A stretch of DNA of 64,000 nt from Capniomyces stellatus (GCA_001661515.1 LUVW01000013.1:404973-468972); one strand, 5' to 3'. Counted from the first letter of the stretch, positions 44,430 through 58,000 are shown. Numbers and translations: made by a program. The notes: generated by a model not told the origin, from the sequence alone.

Positions 44430-45608
44430 ATTCTTATTTTTATTCTTTAGCAAGCATCAGCGTGTATCTGCAGCCTCATCTTTTGTATTTTATCACTATG
44501 ACGAGTAATACCACGCTTATGTTGAGAGTAATCCACAACAGCCCTTGGAATTGTAAATGATCGGGTTAAGTTGAGGTTTTTCCAGGTGATGTACATGAAA
44601 ATGCCAAAGCTATTAATCGATAAAAAATAAACAAGTCAGGGCTATTACAGACTTGTTTTAAATTATACAATCGGGCTGGTAAACGAACTTAAAGTTAACT
44701 GTGGTTGGGTTTCAGCCGCAACTTGGTGCGTTAGTAGTATTGTTTGTCAATCTTGAATAGTATTCTTGCTTGGAGTTTTGCTCTAGACTTTTTATGAATC
44801 TTTAAACTTTGTTAACTTGCACTTTAGCTTTAGCTAGAGGTCGGATATAACCAGAGCAGTCTGTATAACAAAAAAACTGCTACGATTTAATAGAGCTAAA
44901 TAGAAAAACGCACCTATCAATATATCAAAAGTTATCTAAAATCATCCCTTAATATTAACAATAATAATAAAAAAGTTAAAAAAATAAAATAAACAAGGAA
45001 CAATAAACAATAAACAATACAATCACAACGTTTAGTTGGGCATTTAGTTTCATGTTATTTTGTGCTTTGTCTTATTATAAAGATGTGGATCGGAACAATC
45101 AAGCAGCATAGTGTTCCAAGCACACACGCGTTCCATATAGTTAAATGCCGAGTACAGTCTAGCTACACAATATCTGGTGAAGCCAGATTGCTTTATACTA
45201 ACACATTGTAAATTGTGGCAGTAAAAAAGCTGCGATTTGGCTTATTATTTAAAAAACAAAGCATAAAAAACAAAGCTGGTGCTGATAAACAATATGCATA
45301 ACTGTATTTTCAGTCAAACATTCTAATAAAAATAAATAAAACAAAAGTGGGAAATGCCTAGCTAAACATTGATTTAGTATAAACCAGAATGTACGTTAAT
45401 ATCAACTCAATTGCGATATGTATATATTTGTACAGCAGTCTTAATATTAACCAGGAATATTAATACTAAAGATTTTTCACTTGACTGCTGGGGCTAGCTG
45501 ATTTAAAATCATCACACTCTTACATTCTAAACAAGAGTTTATCAAAAGTTACACGCGCTGATATTTTACAGTTACTTTAGCAATATTTCCAAAGAACAAA
45601 GTAGCAAA

Positions 45609-46944
45609 ATGTTGATTAAGCACTCAGTTATACTCTTGGCTTTTCTCAATAGCATAGCAAGTCAGACTCTGCCTCCTATGGGGTCTAATCATCCAGGGAT
45701 TATGGACGAACACGAGCTAATAAACGACGGTATGCCAGGCGAAGCTGTACACCCAATGGATGATATGCTACCAGAGAGTGCGATTAAAGGTCAAAACAGC
45801 TCTAACTTAAAAACACCAATAAATGATAACAACTCGGCGATCCTTGTTTCTGGTAAGTATACTTCATTAAAAACCTTTTTCAAGGTGTGTGTTTTAGTAC
45901 TGTTTGTATGATAAAAAAAAAAGATGAGTTGGATACGCCTTCCTAACACTCTGATTCCACCATGTAATAAATGTGACAGTACCAGGTTCCACTGAACAAA
46001 AAAGCCAGAATGAACCTAATGGCTCAGACAAGCCACAGGTCCAAAACCAAGATCAAAACCAAGATCAAAACCAAAACCAGAATCAAAACCAAAACCAGAG
46101 CTACAACAAACCTTGTAAAGATGAGGGAGAAAGTGTTTGTTCAGACGAGTCAAATAGAAGGTTTTACAAGTGTGTAAATAAGGTATGGAGTAGTATGGAC
46201 TGTGAGGCTGGAACCGAATGTAAGATGAGAGGGTCAAAAGAGGCCGTGTGTTTAAAGCCAGTTGCACAGATGTCTGAGAACAAAGACGATCCAAAAACAC
46301 AGAGCAATCCATGCCAAGAACTAGGACAAACAAAATGCGACCTCGCTAACAGAGCTGTATACTTGCTATGCGAGGCTGATGGGTGGAGTAACCAGAGATG
46401 CGGAGACGATACAGTATGTAAGCTTGACAAATCCGGCAAAGCCATGTGCATAGACAAAGTGAAGGCTGACGAGGAGGCTGAGCCATGTCCTAGAAACGAC
46501 GAAAGTAAGTGTGTACCGGGCAACGAAAAGTTTTTCCAAAAGTGTATTGAAAATGAGTGGGTCAGAATGAGCTGTGACGGCGACAATATCTGTGGCGAGT
46601 ATGATGGTGCGATTTGCTACAACCCTAAAAATCAAGTACCCAAAACCAAGAACCCTTGTAAAAAAGAAGGTGAGGTTAAATGCCATTCCGGGGACCCAAA
46701 GCTTTATGTTCAGTGCATGAATAACAATTGGACTGACATGTCATGTAATTCTGGCACCGAGTGCAGGAAACAGAATAACGGCAACGCAGTATCTTGTCTT
46801 GACCCTAAAGCCCTCAAAAATGCCAATGACGCTCACTTGTCTATTTCCAACAAAGGTAGCTCTAGAGCCATGGAATTATCTGGTGTTACCGCTGCAATAC
46901 ACACAGTAGCATTTTGCGTGCTGTATATTTGCTCAAGCTTCTGA
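45609..46944 (+). CDS. Secreted, probably GPI-anchored protein with four six-cysteine modules
   Basis: Two exons (45609-45852, 45980-46944; GTAAGT...GACAG) give 402 aa. The N-terminal signal peptide MLIKHSVILLAFLNSIASQ is followed by an acidic linker and a repetitive QNQDQNQDQNQNQ spacer. Four modules follow with the pattern C-x6/7-C-x9/10-C-x8/9-C-x4/5-C-x6-11-C and a conserved Trp between the third and fourth Cys: CKDEGESVC...WSSMDC, CQELGQTKC...WSNQRC, CPRNDESKC...WVRMSC and CKKEGEVKC...WTDMSC. The C-terminus has small residues (SNKGSSRAM) and then a hydrophobic end (VTAAIHTVAFCVLYICSSF) without a basic tail, which fits a GPI-attachment signal. The modules resemble CBM19-type chitin-binding domains (C...W...C..GT.C). 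Chitin binding in the cell wall or host contact is an inference. Confidence 0.8.
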
Positions 46945-47789
46945 TCCAGTTTTGTTTCTTGTTTATTTATCTATTTGAATTTCTTCTCTGTTTTTTTGAA
47001 CTCTTGATTTCACTTGCAACGTAGTATTAGGGATATGGCAGCAGCTGAATGCCGTGTATTTAGCTGTTTCAATAAAGTACTCTATTAAAAACCATTTAAA
47101 CAACACTGGTTTAAAACCACAACTTGTCAAATTGGGCGTTTCATGTTATATCGAGGCCTTGGTGAATAGTCGAAAAGATACCAAACAATGCAAACATAGG
47201 CGGTCCTGTTTAAGTGTGATCATGTTGCCTAAATCGGAATTACAAACACTTATAAGTAGTGTAAGCTAGGCCAAAACCACCATACTCGGCAACCAGGTGT
47301 TGTGTATATTATTACGGGAAGGTTAGCTGTTGAATAATAATCAATACTGCAATTTAAGATCCAAATAAATCGCATTGGTAACGGGCACTTTGTCCAATCA
47401 GCCAGCTTTGCATGTTTGCACGGCACTTTTTTTTTTTTTTTTTCGTTTAATCAAAAACGAATTTAAAATAATACAAAACTGCAATTATTTTTTTTTACTT
47501 TTTTACTTTTTTTATTGTTTTTTTTATTTTTTGAAAAAAAAACACTCAAATTCGGACGTAAAGTGCTTTGTTCCAATTCAACCAATTTAAACGCCCAAGT
47601 GTATAACCAAACAATACAGGCGATACTAATAAAAAAAACCCCACCACGAGGGTAAAAGTAAATCCATACCGTAGAATTGATGCTCTAGAATTTTAAAGTT
47701 TTGATATAAACTGAATTAAATAAAACCAAAACCAAAACCAAAACCAAAGCGAAAGCGAAAGATAATATTCGAATACAACAACAGCAACA
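46945..47789. other. Intergenic region
   Basis: T-rich sequence with long T runs near 47428-47530 and, just before RPC31, a short AAACCA/AAAGCG repeat (47722-47760). No gene is seen. Confidence 0.5.
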
Positions 47790-49410
47790 ATGTCAAGAGG
47801 AGGTAGACCAGGTGGAGCAGGCAGACCTCCACAGAGTGCATTACTTGTTGAACTAGGGAGGTCTTTTCAACTTTCGAAAGATCCTGCACAGATTTATCCA
47901 GTAAGTTGGTTTTCTCCAAGAAGAATATCTTCTAGTTGTTATTGATACAAAAATAATCCAAATTCCCTTCACGTAGAATTCCATGAATAATAGTGGGATG
48001 ATATAAACTAATAAAAAATGGCTTGGACACAAGATCCATTTAAATGGCAGTGAGGTTTATGCGTCGAATTGAAAGGAAAACTGGCTGATTTATTTATTAA
48101 TTCTCAAAAGTAATAACTGAAGGAAAAAAAATGTATAACCATAAACAAATAGGAGTATAATATACCAGCACCCAAAAAGGCGGTGTACGAGGAACGTAGA
48201 ATACTGGAGCTGTATACAAGTTACTTGAATGATTTGAAAAGCACCGAGTTTCACCTGACTAGCCCACCAGAAAAAAAAGGTAAGAAGAGGTTAACCATGT
48301 GCATTTCCAAATATGCAGGAGCTGCTACTATATTCTGTACGAGTGGTTGTTGGTCTGAATCAGTTTTTATGTAGCAGTATACTATGCCAAACGTATTTTG
48401 CCGCCTGTTTTGTCCGTGATGGCACTTTTTAGTGACAATGGGTCTGAAATAAATCGTTTAGATATTGAGAGGTACTCTGACAAATATTTTGCCAACGACT
48501 CGGTCAAAAAAAGCTTGAAGAGAATAAGAGCAAGTAAGTAGGAGAGGCTGTACAATGTCAAATATGTGTTTATATATATCTGTGTTTTTATTTTAATCCT
48601 ATTATAACTTGCTTTCGCCTACTTTTTTTTTCCTTCTACTATAACTTTACTATTTGACAGATGCACAGTTTTTTCCAGACGAACTTCATTCAGTGTTTTC
48701 CAAGACCAGGCCCAAGAGACCAAGTAACACATTTTCTAGTTTATTTTATTTTCGATGCGAAGCAATCCTGCTTTAAATTAAAGGTGTAATCATGGCGTTG
48801 ATTGGACATGGCTGTTGTGGATTTATTTTATGTTCTTCTTACTCTTTAAAGTTCAAGAGGGTTTAGTAATCTCAGTAACACAATATAATAACGTTTATGG
48901 ATTATTTCTTTTCAACTAGAAACTGGAAGCGGCAAATTGATGCTGGACGATGATGGCCTACTGGGCGTTGTGGATGACGAAAACAAAGAGGAGGTAATTG
49001 CTTCTTTTTTTTTTGAGGAAGATTAGCTGTGATGAAACGGACCAAAGTTCAAAATTGCACAGTTTGGTATTTTCCATATGTATTGTTGAGCCACAAATAG
49101 TTCACTAACACTGTGTAAAATATAACCAATATCTATGGTGTTAGGGCGATGATGAGGATCAGGAAGAGGAACAGGATGCTGCATGGGAGGAGGAAGAGGA
49201 GGAGGATAATGACTATATGGATAACTACTTTGACAATGGCGAGGGCGACGAGCTAGACGTAGAAGAGGATGGTACGTTCATTTAACCACAAACAGTTCTT
49301 TATTGCATGGTCTATTTATTCAAAACAACATGGTTAATATCAAAATCAAATCCATAATAATTCGCTTTGCTTGATTTGGTTTGGTTTAAATATAGATGGG
49401 GAGACTTACT
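47790..49410 (+). CDS. RPC31: RNA polymerase III subunit RPC31 (C31/RPC7)
   Basis: A Pol III-specific subunit of the C31-C82-C34 initiation trimer. Seven exons: 47790-47900, 48153-48279, 48462-48533, 48661-48723, 48920-48993, 49145-49271 and 49394-49410, in consistent phase, giving 196 aa. The product starts MSRGGRPGGAGRPPQSALL, as in the Gly/Arg-rich start of this family. YPEYNIPAPKKAVYEERRIL and the hallmark KKDIERYSDKYFANDSVKKS follow, the latter created by the exon 2-3 join. The C-terminal third is strongly acidic (GDDEDQEEEQDAAWEEEEEE, YMDNYFDNGEGDELD), as expected. The final exon is only 17 nt and encodes the end of an Asp codon, then GETY and the stop. Introns run from 82 to 252 nt, so about two thirds of the locus is non-coding. 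Confidence 0.93.
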
Positions 49411-50115
49411 AATTGGGCTATTGATCGTATTTCCAAGCTTAAAAAATAGAAATGCTGTTTATATTAATCAATAAAACCACAAATACCTGATAAGAAAGTC
49501 AAAGTACAATATACATAGTTATGCGATGACGCCTATATTGCTGACAATCGGCTCTATAGGCCTATATTTTGCATGCTATGTTTATTTGATAATTATGATT
49601 GATAATGGCCAGCTTGTTCAGCCAGAAATAAAAGTAAAAACATTATGACTGAGTCTGTTAGTAGGCTAGTCTTATAGTTGAAAGCAATAGTGTAGACATC
49701 TGAGCAGGCGTTTTGTTTGACTGTTATCGCTCAACTATCGAACTCTTACGCCATGTATTGACTACAAGTTGTCTCGAATGTTTGAAAGGCTTTAGTTGTT
49801 TTTTTAGGGTTTGTATTGGTGGATTACCATCATTGATAAAATTGTGCCGGGCATAAATTTAATGGTTCGTTTTTTTTTTTTTTGGATTTTTTTTTTGTTG
49901 ATTTGAAAAATCGGGACTAGTAAATTTACCACCAACTTTTTTTTTCCACTTTAATTTGTTATTACATATATTTTAAGAAATGAAAATTTAGGCGTGAGAT
50001 TTCTTGTTTTATTTTTCGAAATAGTTTAGCCTATAGAGAAAGGCAGCCTTATTTTGCGAGAAAAAGGGCAAATCAAACACAAACAGATGCAATAAAGACA
50101 AAGGAAAAAAAAAGA
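49411..50115. other. Intergenic region
   Basis: 3' flank of RPC31 and leader of the ALKBH1-like gene. It has T runs at 49869-49900 and no supportable gene. Confidence 0.5.
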
Positions 50116-51854
50116 ATGACGCTTAAAAATCTGACGGAGACTAAATCGACTAAAAAGCTTTCGAATAGACAACGGAAGATAGCCGATGCACAGCGTAAAG
50201 CTGTGGCGAAAAGCAAAGAGAATAATCATACAAATTTTCGAGAACTGGAGAGGAATTTCAAGCTGCAGCATGCAGAGCCAGATTTAAGCCAAGTGATTGA
50301 TTTTGTCAATTTAGATTTGAATTCGGAGGAAAATAGAGCGAGTATTGTCGAGGTAGAGCTTGAAACCGCGCTTTGGGAGCTCGACAAAGAACTGTTTGAG
50401 TTTGTTGGAGTTAGCAGAGAACAAAAAGATGTCGAAATGTGCAAAGAGGATGATTGCTACAAGACTGGGAATGGCAACTCTGGAAAACAAACAGCGTATA
50501 CTTTATGTGGCTTTCCAGGTAACAATATACGTGTTTTTTTTGGTGTGTATATGTGTTCATACAAATGTATATAAAGAGGTGCACAATTGAAGGTATAATA
50601 TCAAGTAATAAGTGCATTGTAATGGTAGCGATTTCAGAGTACTGTAAATAAATAAATAAATGCATAAACGAATAGGGCTGATATTTATTCCAAATCCATT
50701 TACAAAAGAGGCACAAAAACAACTGGTTAGAAGCACGCTGTGTGAGTGGTCAAGAGCACCAAACCGTACAAGCCTGCATCCGTTTTTTAAATCGGTAAAC
50801 ACAAGAACAAAGTCGCTATTTGAGCAGAGCTATGAAGAGAGATTCACAAAACCAGAGAAGCGTAATATAATAGAGAGTGTGTATACAGGGTTGGATGAAG
50901 ATAGCAAAGAAGGCAATAGGAATAGTGCGAGTAATGGGGAAGAGAATGATAACCGGTACCTGCAAAAGGTAACAGTGCCAAAAAGCAAGTTTTACAACTC
51001 GGGACACAGTGCGACAGAGCTGCTTGGTGCACATAGGTGGACGACATTTGGAAATCAGTACAACTGGTCGACCAAATCGTATGACTTGGAGCAGGGTGTT
51101 GATATTTGTGGAAAGCTTGAAAAGTTGATGAAGGCGGTGGTGAGCGGGGTGCACAGAGCCAAGGCAGCTGTGCAGTTGGGACTGGATAAGCAGATCCAGG
51201 TTGTGAATGACTATGATCCAAGCCAGTATAAGGTTGATGCTGGGGTGATAAACTATTATGGAATCAAGGATATGCTGCTTGCACATGTGGACCGCAGTGA
51301 AGATAATATGGATGCGCCGTTGGTTTCTATTAGTTTGGGGTGTAGTTGTATTTATTTGGTGGGGGGAGAAACAAAAGACGACAAGGTTATTCCAATAATG
51401 CTGAGAAGTGGCGATATTATAGTCAGTTGTAAAGGAGTTCGAACAGCGTATCACGGTAATAATAATACTATTGATATATATTTATTTATGTATATAATTT
51501 TGATCTGTTGTTTTATTTGGTTCAACCTTGGTTAATTTGGTTGGATCTTGTTTTCGTTATCTTCCTTATTTTCGAGAGTAGTTTAATGTACGGTTCTATA
51601 CATTTGTTTGCGAGTTAACTTTGTGCATGTCTGAATTACCTCAATTGGATTGTAACGTACCAATAGGCGTGCCACGGATATTTGAAAACACTTGTCCAGA
51701 GTTTCTAACCAAGGTAGACACACGCAGCGATGGCAAAAAACTAGACGGTGTGTTAGGCGGAGATGATTCGGAGGTAGATGGCGATGACTGGGCACCGTTT
51801 GCTGAATATATATCAACACATAGAATCAATTTTAATGCTAGGCAATGTTTCTAG
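50116..51854 (+). CDS. ALKBH1: AlkB homologue 1-type Fe(II)/2-oxoglutarate dioxygenase
   Basis: Exons 50116-50518, 50676-51455 and 51667-51854 give 456 aa. A charged N-terminal helix (LSNRQRKIADAQRKAVAKSK) precedes the catalytic part. The exon 1-2 join restores GFPGLIFIPNPFTKEAQKQL, the usual lead-in to AlkB domains. Later blocks are WTTFGNQYNWSTKSYDLEQG and AGVINYYGIKDMLLAHVDRS. These provide the HxD iron ligands (His338, Asp340). PLVSISLGCSCIYLVGG and MLRSGDIIV follow, and the distal His394 in AYHGVPRIF is split by intron 2. RINFNARQ at the C-terminus gives the two Arg that bind 2-oxoglutarate. ALKBH1 acts on tRNA (m1A, wobble m5C) and DNA in animals; the fungal substrate is unknown. An insert of about 50 aa before the core is Glu/Asn-rich. 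The gene converges on the giant ATPase gene, whose end is 198 bp away. Confidence 0.92.
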
Positions 51855-52051
51855 TTGCTAAAAGCGATATAATTTTTTTTATTTAAATGTGATTTTATAT
51901 ACTATATTTAAAAAGAACGAGTGGTACACACGTATGCGATGTATGTTGAACATTAATTGCTAGATTATTTCTATTAAATCACAGTAAAAGCCCATAGAAT
52001 CTCGAGATCTCAAAGAAAAAAGAAAAGAAAAATTAAATTAAAAGAAATGTG

Positions 52052-55000
52052 CTAGTTTGTAGAATTCATAAGACTGATTAGGCCAGACAAATACATTTCA
52101 GCAAAAGAAGACATGTAAAACCCATGCTTTGCGTCATGTTCATGAACAAAGTGGTGGGCCAATTCATGGCAAGCAGTCATAAACCAGTATGCGTAGGCAT
52201 CGGCAACAGATCTCTGGCCAGGCTGATTGGCAGCAGAGCTAGAGTTGGAGCTAGAGTTGGGGTTAGATGAGTGAGAATTTGTCAAGGTAGTGTAATGTCC
52301 CAGCGAAATAAAATAGTCGATATTGAAAAACAAGACTCTGGCACGGTTAAAGGCAATAGTTGGGCTATTTGGGCCACCAACAAACATGTGCATGCTACTC
52401 GCAGGCATTCCAAAGACACTGGTTGCGAGTTGGGTGAGAACTTGTGCAAATAGTGGCAAGGCATTGAGCTGGGACTGGGCCAGTAACTGTCTGCTTGGAT
52501 CAGACTCGGACAGTGCGTACAGCTGCGAGTCAATGTACAAATCGAGTCCATTGACCTGGCCGTAAAACTTTAGTCTTTGTGAGGATAGCGGCTTGCAAAA
52601 TGAGATGTCGCTGCCAATTGCACCGAACTGGCCTTGCTGGCCGTTGGGCATAGGCAGCAACTGCGAATTAGACTCGTTTTCGTCGTCGTATCGCTTATCC
52701 ATGGGATTTGCACGGCCTTGTTGGTTGTTGGCGCCGTTTAGTTCTTCAGGAATGTTCATGTCAAACTCTGAAGGCACTGATTGTGAGCTGCCAGCCATCA
52801 TGCTGTTTGACTGCGGTTTAAACATGCCTAGACTGTTGAACAGTTGCGACATTCTTCCTGTGTATTGGTTTTTAACATCATCAATTGCGCTTTGTGAGTT
52901 TTGGCCGTGGGCTTGGTGGGATGGAACCCCGTTGGCGCCTGACACCGCAGGGGTGGATTTGATGGCCGAATCCAATGACTTTTTCAAATTTAAAAAGTTG
53001 TTGTATGCTGAATCAACAGTATTGGACCCATCGTTACTTGGACCGTTTTGTATCGTCTGTTGTTGTTGTTGATGTTGTTGTGTAAACGGCATTTCATTAT
53101 ATGTCTGTGGTTTTGGTTTTGGTTTTGGAAATCCACCAGGACCACTGAAACTCTCTATACTAGGACTTCTGCTTAATGTACCGCCATTGGTGCCAATAGC
53201 GTTTGTAGAGAGATTTTGGGTGTTGGAACTGGGTCCAGAATAGTCGCTGGGATGTGTTTTCATGAGTTTGTAGTTGGCTTGTCTGACAAGATCTTCAAAG
53301 TCGGCATTGACGCCCTTTTCGGTGCTGTTGCCCTTCATAGTTTCCAAGACTGCGTTGACTATAGCGGCACGAGGGATTTTTGGGTTTTGGTCGGTAAGCC
53401 TGCTGATAAGACTTGTGGTTATTTCTGCAGATGATGAGTTTTTTGGAGGCTGGTATGGCGGAGGAGAGTAGGGGATATCCTGATCGTGATCGTTTGAATC
53501 GCTTCCATGCCTCTGTTTCTGTTGTTGTTGTTGTTGTTGTTGCTGTTGCTGTAGGTTTGGCCGATTTGATGGTCCTTGGTGGTCAAAGTTTCTGTTGAAA
53601 TCATCATTGTTTGCAAGTGATCCGCTGTTCTGTTTGACAACTGGGTTGATTTTGGGTTTTGGATTGGGTTTGGGTGTGTTGTTTTTAACGTTTAGAATCC
53701 GATCAACAGGGAACCCTTTCCTCCTCAAACTATCGAGGGGGGAGCTGAGTAGGGTGGATATCAGCAAGGCGTCGTTCAGCCGACACTGCTTGAGAGATAG
53801 ACAGCCTACAGCCATTCCAACGTCAAATGGGTCCCAGAACTCTGGCTGAGAGCTGCTGTTTCCAAAGTTGGAGTTGCCAATGGGTGCAATCAGTATGCAC
53901 CAGAAATCTTTGGTTAGCGAGCCCATAAAGGGGTTGAAGTTTAGAGACAAAGAGTTTGGCTGAGTAAACGAACTCAATAGCGAATTGACACCTTGGAACC
54001 ATTCAGAGTCTTGACGCTGAGTAGCGGGTTGCTTCCCCTTAACAATAGTTCCTTGGTCCTTATCCCACATCACAGCGCAAGCGGATGTTGCTGATGTGTA
54101 GACTGTTCCAGCAAGCTTAAACTCGTGCTTTGTTTGAATCGTGCTGACCTGTCTCACCAGCAAGTTCGACCTCAGCCAGTTTACGTTACGGATCAGCTTA
54201 TCGTTCGCACTAGTGCTACTGTTACTGCTGCTGCTACCTCTGTTGTTACTGCTATTGCCGCTTCCAGATTTGGTTTTGTCGAATGTGCCAGAGCTGCTAG
54301 TGAACTCGTGCAGCAATAACGGCGCCCGCTGTTTAATTAGAGCCTCCAGCGACTTTGATGCTTCTGAAACATATGGATTCCCAGCTGGGTGGTTTGTGAC
54401 TTGAACTGACTTTCTTAGCCAAGGCGAGCCCAGCTTCTCGTAAAACAGCTCCAGTATTGGGTCAGTTGGTGCACACTTTGGCAGTAGCTGCTGAGCCAAA
54501 AATGCATCATCAACTAGGACAATCTTCCCGGACGACTCCAGTAGATACTCGGTCTGCTCATTGCCACTCTGGTTGTCGCTACCCAACAAACCATCGTTTT
54601 CGCTTTCGTTTTCGTTTTCGTTTTCGTTTGTTTGCTTGGTGTTGCTGGATCTGTCTTGAGGATTTCTTGGTCTGTTGCTCTGTACTTTTTGAGTAGCAAC
54701 AAGCCACGGCACCTGCTTCATCAATGTCCACAGTCTGCTGTTTCTTTTAAACTCGCTCGAGTGACCTGCCAGCTGTTTGATCAGGTCCATGTAAACGTCA
54801 TACCTACCGCCACATGCATTTAAGAACGAGGCCGGGTCGTTTACTATCTTGGTTACAAGGTCCATCGGCAGCGGCTCGTCTCGTACCCCACAGCTCCTAA
54901 GGAACATCGCTGCCTTGGGTCCAAAATCAACTGTTTGGAAAAACACAGCTTTGTAATCGACTTTGTTCTCATCACCATTTTCATCGCTGCTGCTGTTTTT

Positions 55001-58000
55001 TGCAGACGCTGCAGATACTGGTGATGCAAAGTAGCACTTGTTGGGCGCCATCATTTTCAAAAGCCTACCCCCATTACTTGAGAACACCGGAATTATCTCC
55101 ATGCTCTCCCACGATGACCAGTTGCCTGAAGAAAACTCGGTCTGCCTGGTCGCCAGATACTCAAACACCATTCTGGCCTCCGCCTGGGTGCTGAACTTAA
55201 AGGTACCAATCGTCTTGGTAAGATCCGCCACTGTTGGATCCAGCTTCACTCCAAGCTTTTCGTGGTCTCTGCGGTACCTCTTGTCTAGAATCGAGTATCC
55301 CATAACTGCGCAGCTTGGATTCGCAAAACATGAAACGTGTCTCTCCAGCTGAAGCGTATACCTGCACACACTCTCTGCACCAGCTACACTGCCTTTTTGG
55401 TCGCTCAGACCAGCTGTATTTGTCCCGCCTGCCACTGCTGCTGCCTTGCGCATTGTTGGTAAAAAGGGAACCCTGTTTCTATTGACTGTCGCCAGGTACT
55501 CCTCCTCGTAAATGCTGCTAAAGTTCTCCAGCAGGTACGTCAAAGCCAAAGTCCGAGCACTCTCGGTTGGGTCTATCTCCTTGTCCAATGAAACCCCATG
55601 CTCGCCCCCAGCGTTTGATTGGCCTACACTGTCTGCACTGGGTAGCGGCGAACTGGCAGCCAGCCGTATCAGAACCAAGCAGTCGGGGTGCTTTTGCATT
55701 CCTAAGCTAGCCATAAAATCGCCCTCCTTGGTTTCAGAGAATTTGTACCTCAAAAACCCCTGGGCTTGAGCCTTCCCGTGCCCTGCTCCCTGCCAAGCAA
55801 GTACCGGCAGCCCCAACTGAACCAGCTTTTCCGAGGGAAAGTACAGCTGGTTTGCACGGTAACAGACACTGCTTTTGTTGAGTCTGGCGTTTGTCTCACC
55901 GCTGCTACCCGGCGCCTTGCCCTCACTTGGGCTATACACCTCGGCCGGAAATATGCTGGCGTTCTGCAGCCGCACGAACTCCTGGTGTGTCAATGTACTG
56001 CTGACGTTCGACAGGTACTTTATCAGCTGCACGTGGTCCCATTTCAGTTCGGTGTCTATTCGGTCAAACACCAGTTGCAGGTCCACGTTCTTTTTCACTC
56101 CCAACTCTGCCAAAAGAGGCTCTTTTGCTGCCAGCATTGCCGCCTTTGTGACTATTGCCAAGTCTGGGAACAAGTTTGCACTTGAAAAGTATGCTTCGCT
56201 AGGTCTTCTCAGCCCATGCACCGTTGGGACAATCTGGACCTGCTCTAGCATAGAAATCACCATTACTCGCTGCTCCATGTCCATCCGGCTCCAGTTTTTG
56301 GACACTGTTCCTAAAACTTGCTGCGCGAACGGGTAGTCTGTACTTTCCTCCCCAACATTGTTCTTCACCTCCAGTCCATCCAAGCTTCCTTGCACCAACA
56401 CCAGCCGTGGCTGCTTCAGCATTTCTGTCATAAATCTGCTGTGTAAAACATGCTCAAGCCACCTCCTAACCGTCAGCTCACTCCAATGCTGGCCCCCTGT
56501 TCTTGGGTCCACAAACATCTCCGCCAGCCTTACCGGTGTGAATTTCAGCGATATTGTCAGTGGAATTGTTTCTGCAGGAAGCGGCATTTCGTTATGCGGA
56601 GCCTTCAGCACTGCCTGGATAGTGTCGGAGCTCAGATGTACCAGTCTTGGTATATCAAACATTGGTATCGCCTTTGTGTTGGAAAAGTACCTCAACTTCC
56701 CCAACGATATTCTGTACCTAGGCCACTCGGTTCCTCTCCCAATCGCCTCTCTGCCTTCACTCCCCTTTCTGGCTTGTGCCACTTGACCCCCGCCGCTATT
56801 TTTGCAATAGTCATACGCGCTTACCCATACCTGCACTGCCTCCATGAAGGCTACTCGCTCAGATGGCTTGATGTTGGTTTGCAGTGACCACCACTGCAAC
56901 AGCCCAACTACCTGGTCGCATTCCATTGGTCCGCTGGAGTGAATATCCACAACAATGTCCTGCACCCCCATCACCACCACTTGCCCTGCTTCCACCAGCA
57001 TAATCAGCATCTCAACCCCGTCCTCATAGTTCTCTGGCGGGACCAGTGGCGTGTTATACAGCATGCTAAGCAGCGGTGGCGAACCGCCAACCTTCTTGGC
57101 CCACTCTTCTCGAAACTCCAACGCTGGTCTTGGGTTTCTACTCTTAATCGACGAAATCAGCCTGATGCTTGGTGCTGCTAGTACCCCTGCTGTTGACATC
57201 ATCGAGATAGGGTCTCTTGAACACACAAAGAACACATGCTGCAACACCTCGCCAGGAATCGCGCTAGGCGTTGTTGGCTGTGGCGTGAAAAACCGCATGG
57301 CCTGTGCCCCTGCCTTTGCCATCCTGATAAACTCCTTGTCAGTGACTATCTCCAAAGTACTTCTCCCCCTCTTGCTCCCCTCCACCAACTGCTTGAACCT
57401 TGCATTATACTGTTCGCTCAGAAGCTCAATCTCTGCGTCATACAGTATTCTAGTTACTATTCCAAACACCGTCAGCAGCTCCTGATTCCACTTTGCCAGT
57501 GCCGGATCCACAAAATCAATCGACTCTCTTTCTACTGTAGGAATAAGCGCTGCTGCCATATGCGCACTACATCCCGTTGTTTGATGTGTCGCAAATCCTA
57601 TAAACACACTTCCTTGCTGTGGGTATGCCGCCAGCTGTCCCAGAACCTGCAGCCCCTTCTTATCCTCTCCCCTCCCACTAGCCCTCTCGTTTTCGCCCAT
57701 ACTTCCGGCTGCCATTTCTTCTGCTGCTGCCTCGCGCTCGCCATGCCCACTCCATACTACATACATCGAAGTGCTTTTTGGCGGCTTCTTTTTCGTCGAC
57801 CTTTCCATCTGGTCCTCCATCTTTTTTGGCACCGCCACGCCAATAAACGCCTCCGCCATCTTCATAATCAGCTTCTCCTTCTTCACCAACAACTCGTACT
57901 TTTTATTTTCTGGCTCTGCTCTGCTTTCTGAATCGCCTTCATGTTCTTGGTCTTGAGCCTGTCCACGCGTTTCTTTTACCACTGCACTGCCTGGCTTAGG

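Larger units (their letters stand above)
37069..45608. other. Gene-poor block, 8.5 kb
   Basis: No coding region can be supported. The first ~450 bp are a C/T-rich leader of the CSL gene on its coding-strand complement. Frames such as 37068-37343, 40980-41273 and 41613-41849 (+) have only hydrophobic or low-complexity translations. The block contains tandem repeats (41996-42105, 43547-43605), long A and T runs (39250-39300), and clustered TGACG-type motifs near 44385-44430. I recognise no RNA gene, transposon coding region or terminal repeat. Confidence 0.5.

Noticed and set aside
56358..57931. Several plus-strand ORFs of 140-230 codons opposite the giant ATPase gene
   Set aside because: They are antisense shadows of a well-supported coding frame, with Cys/His/Leu-rich translations of no recognisable family.
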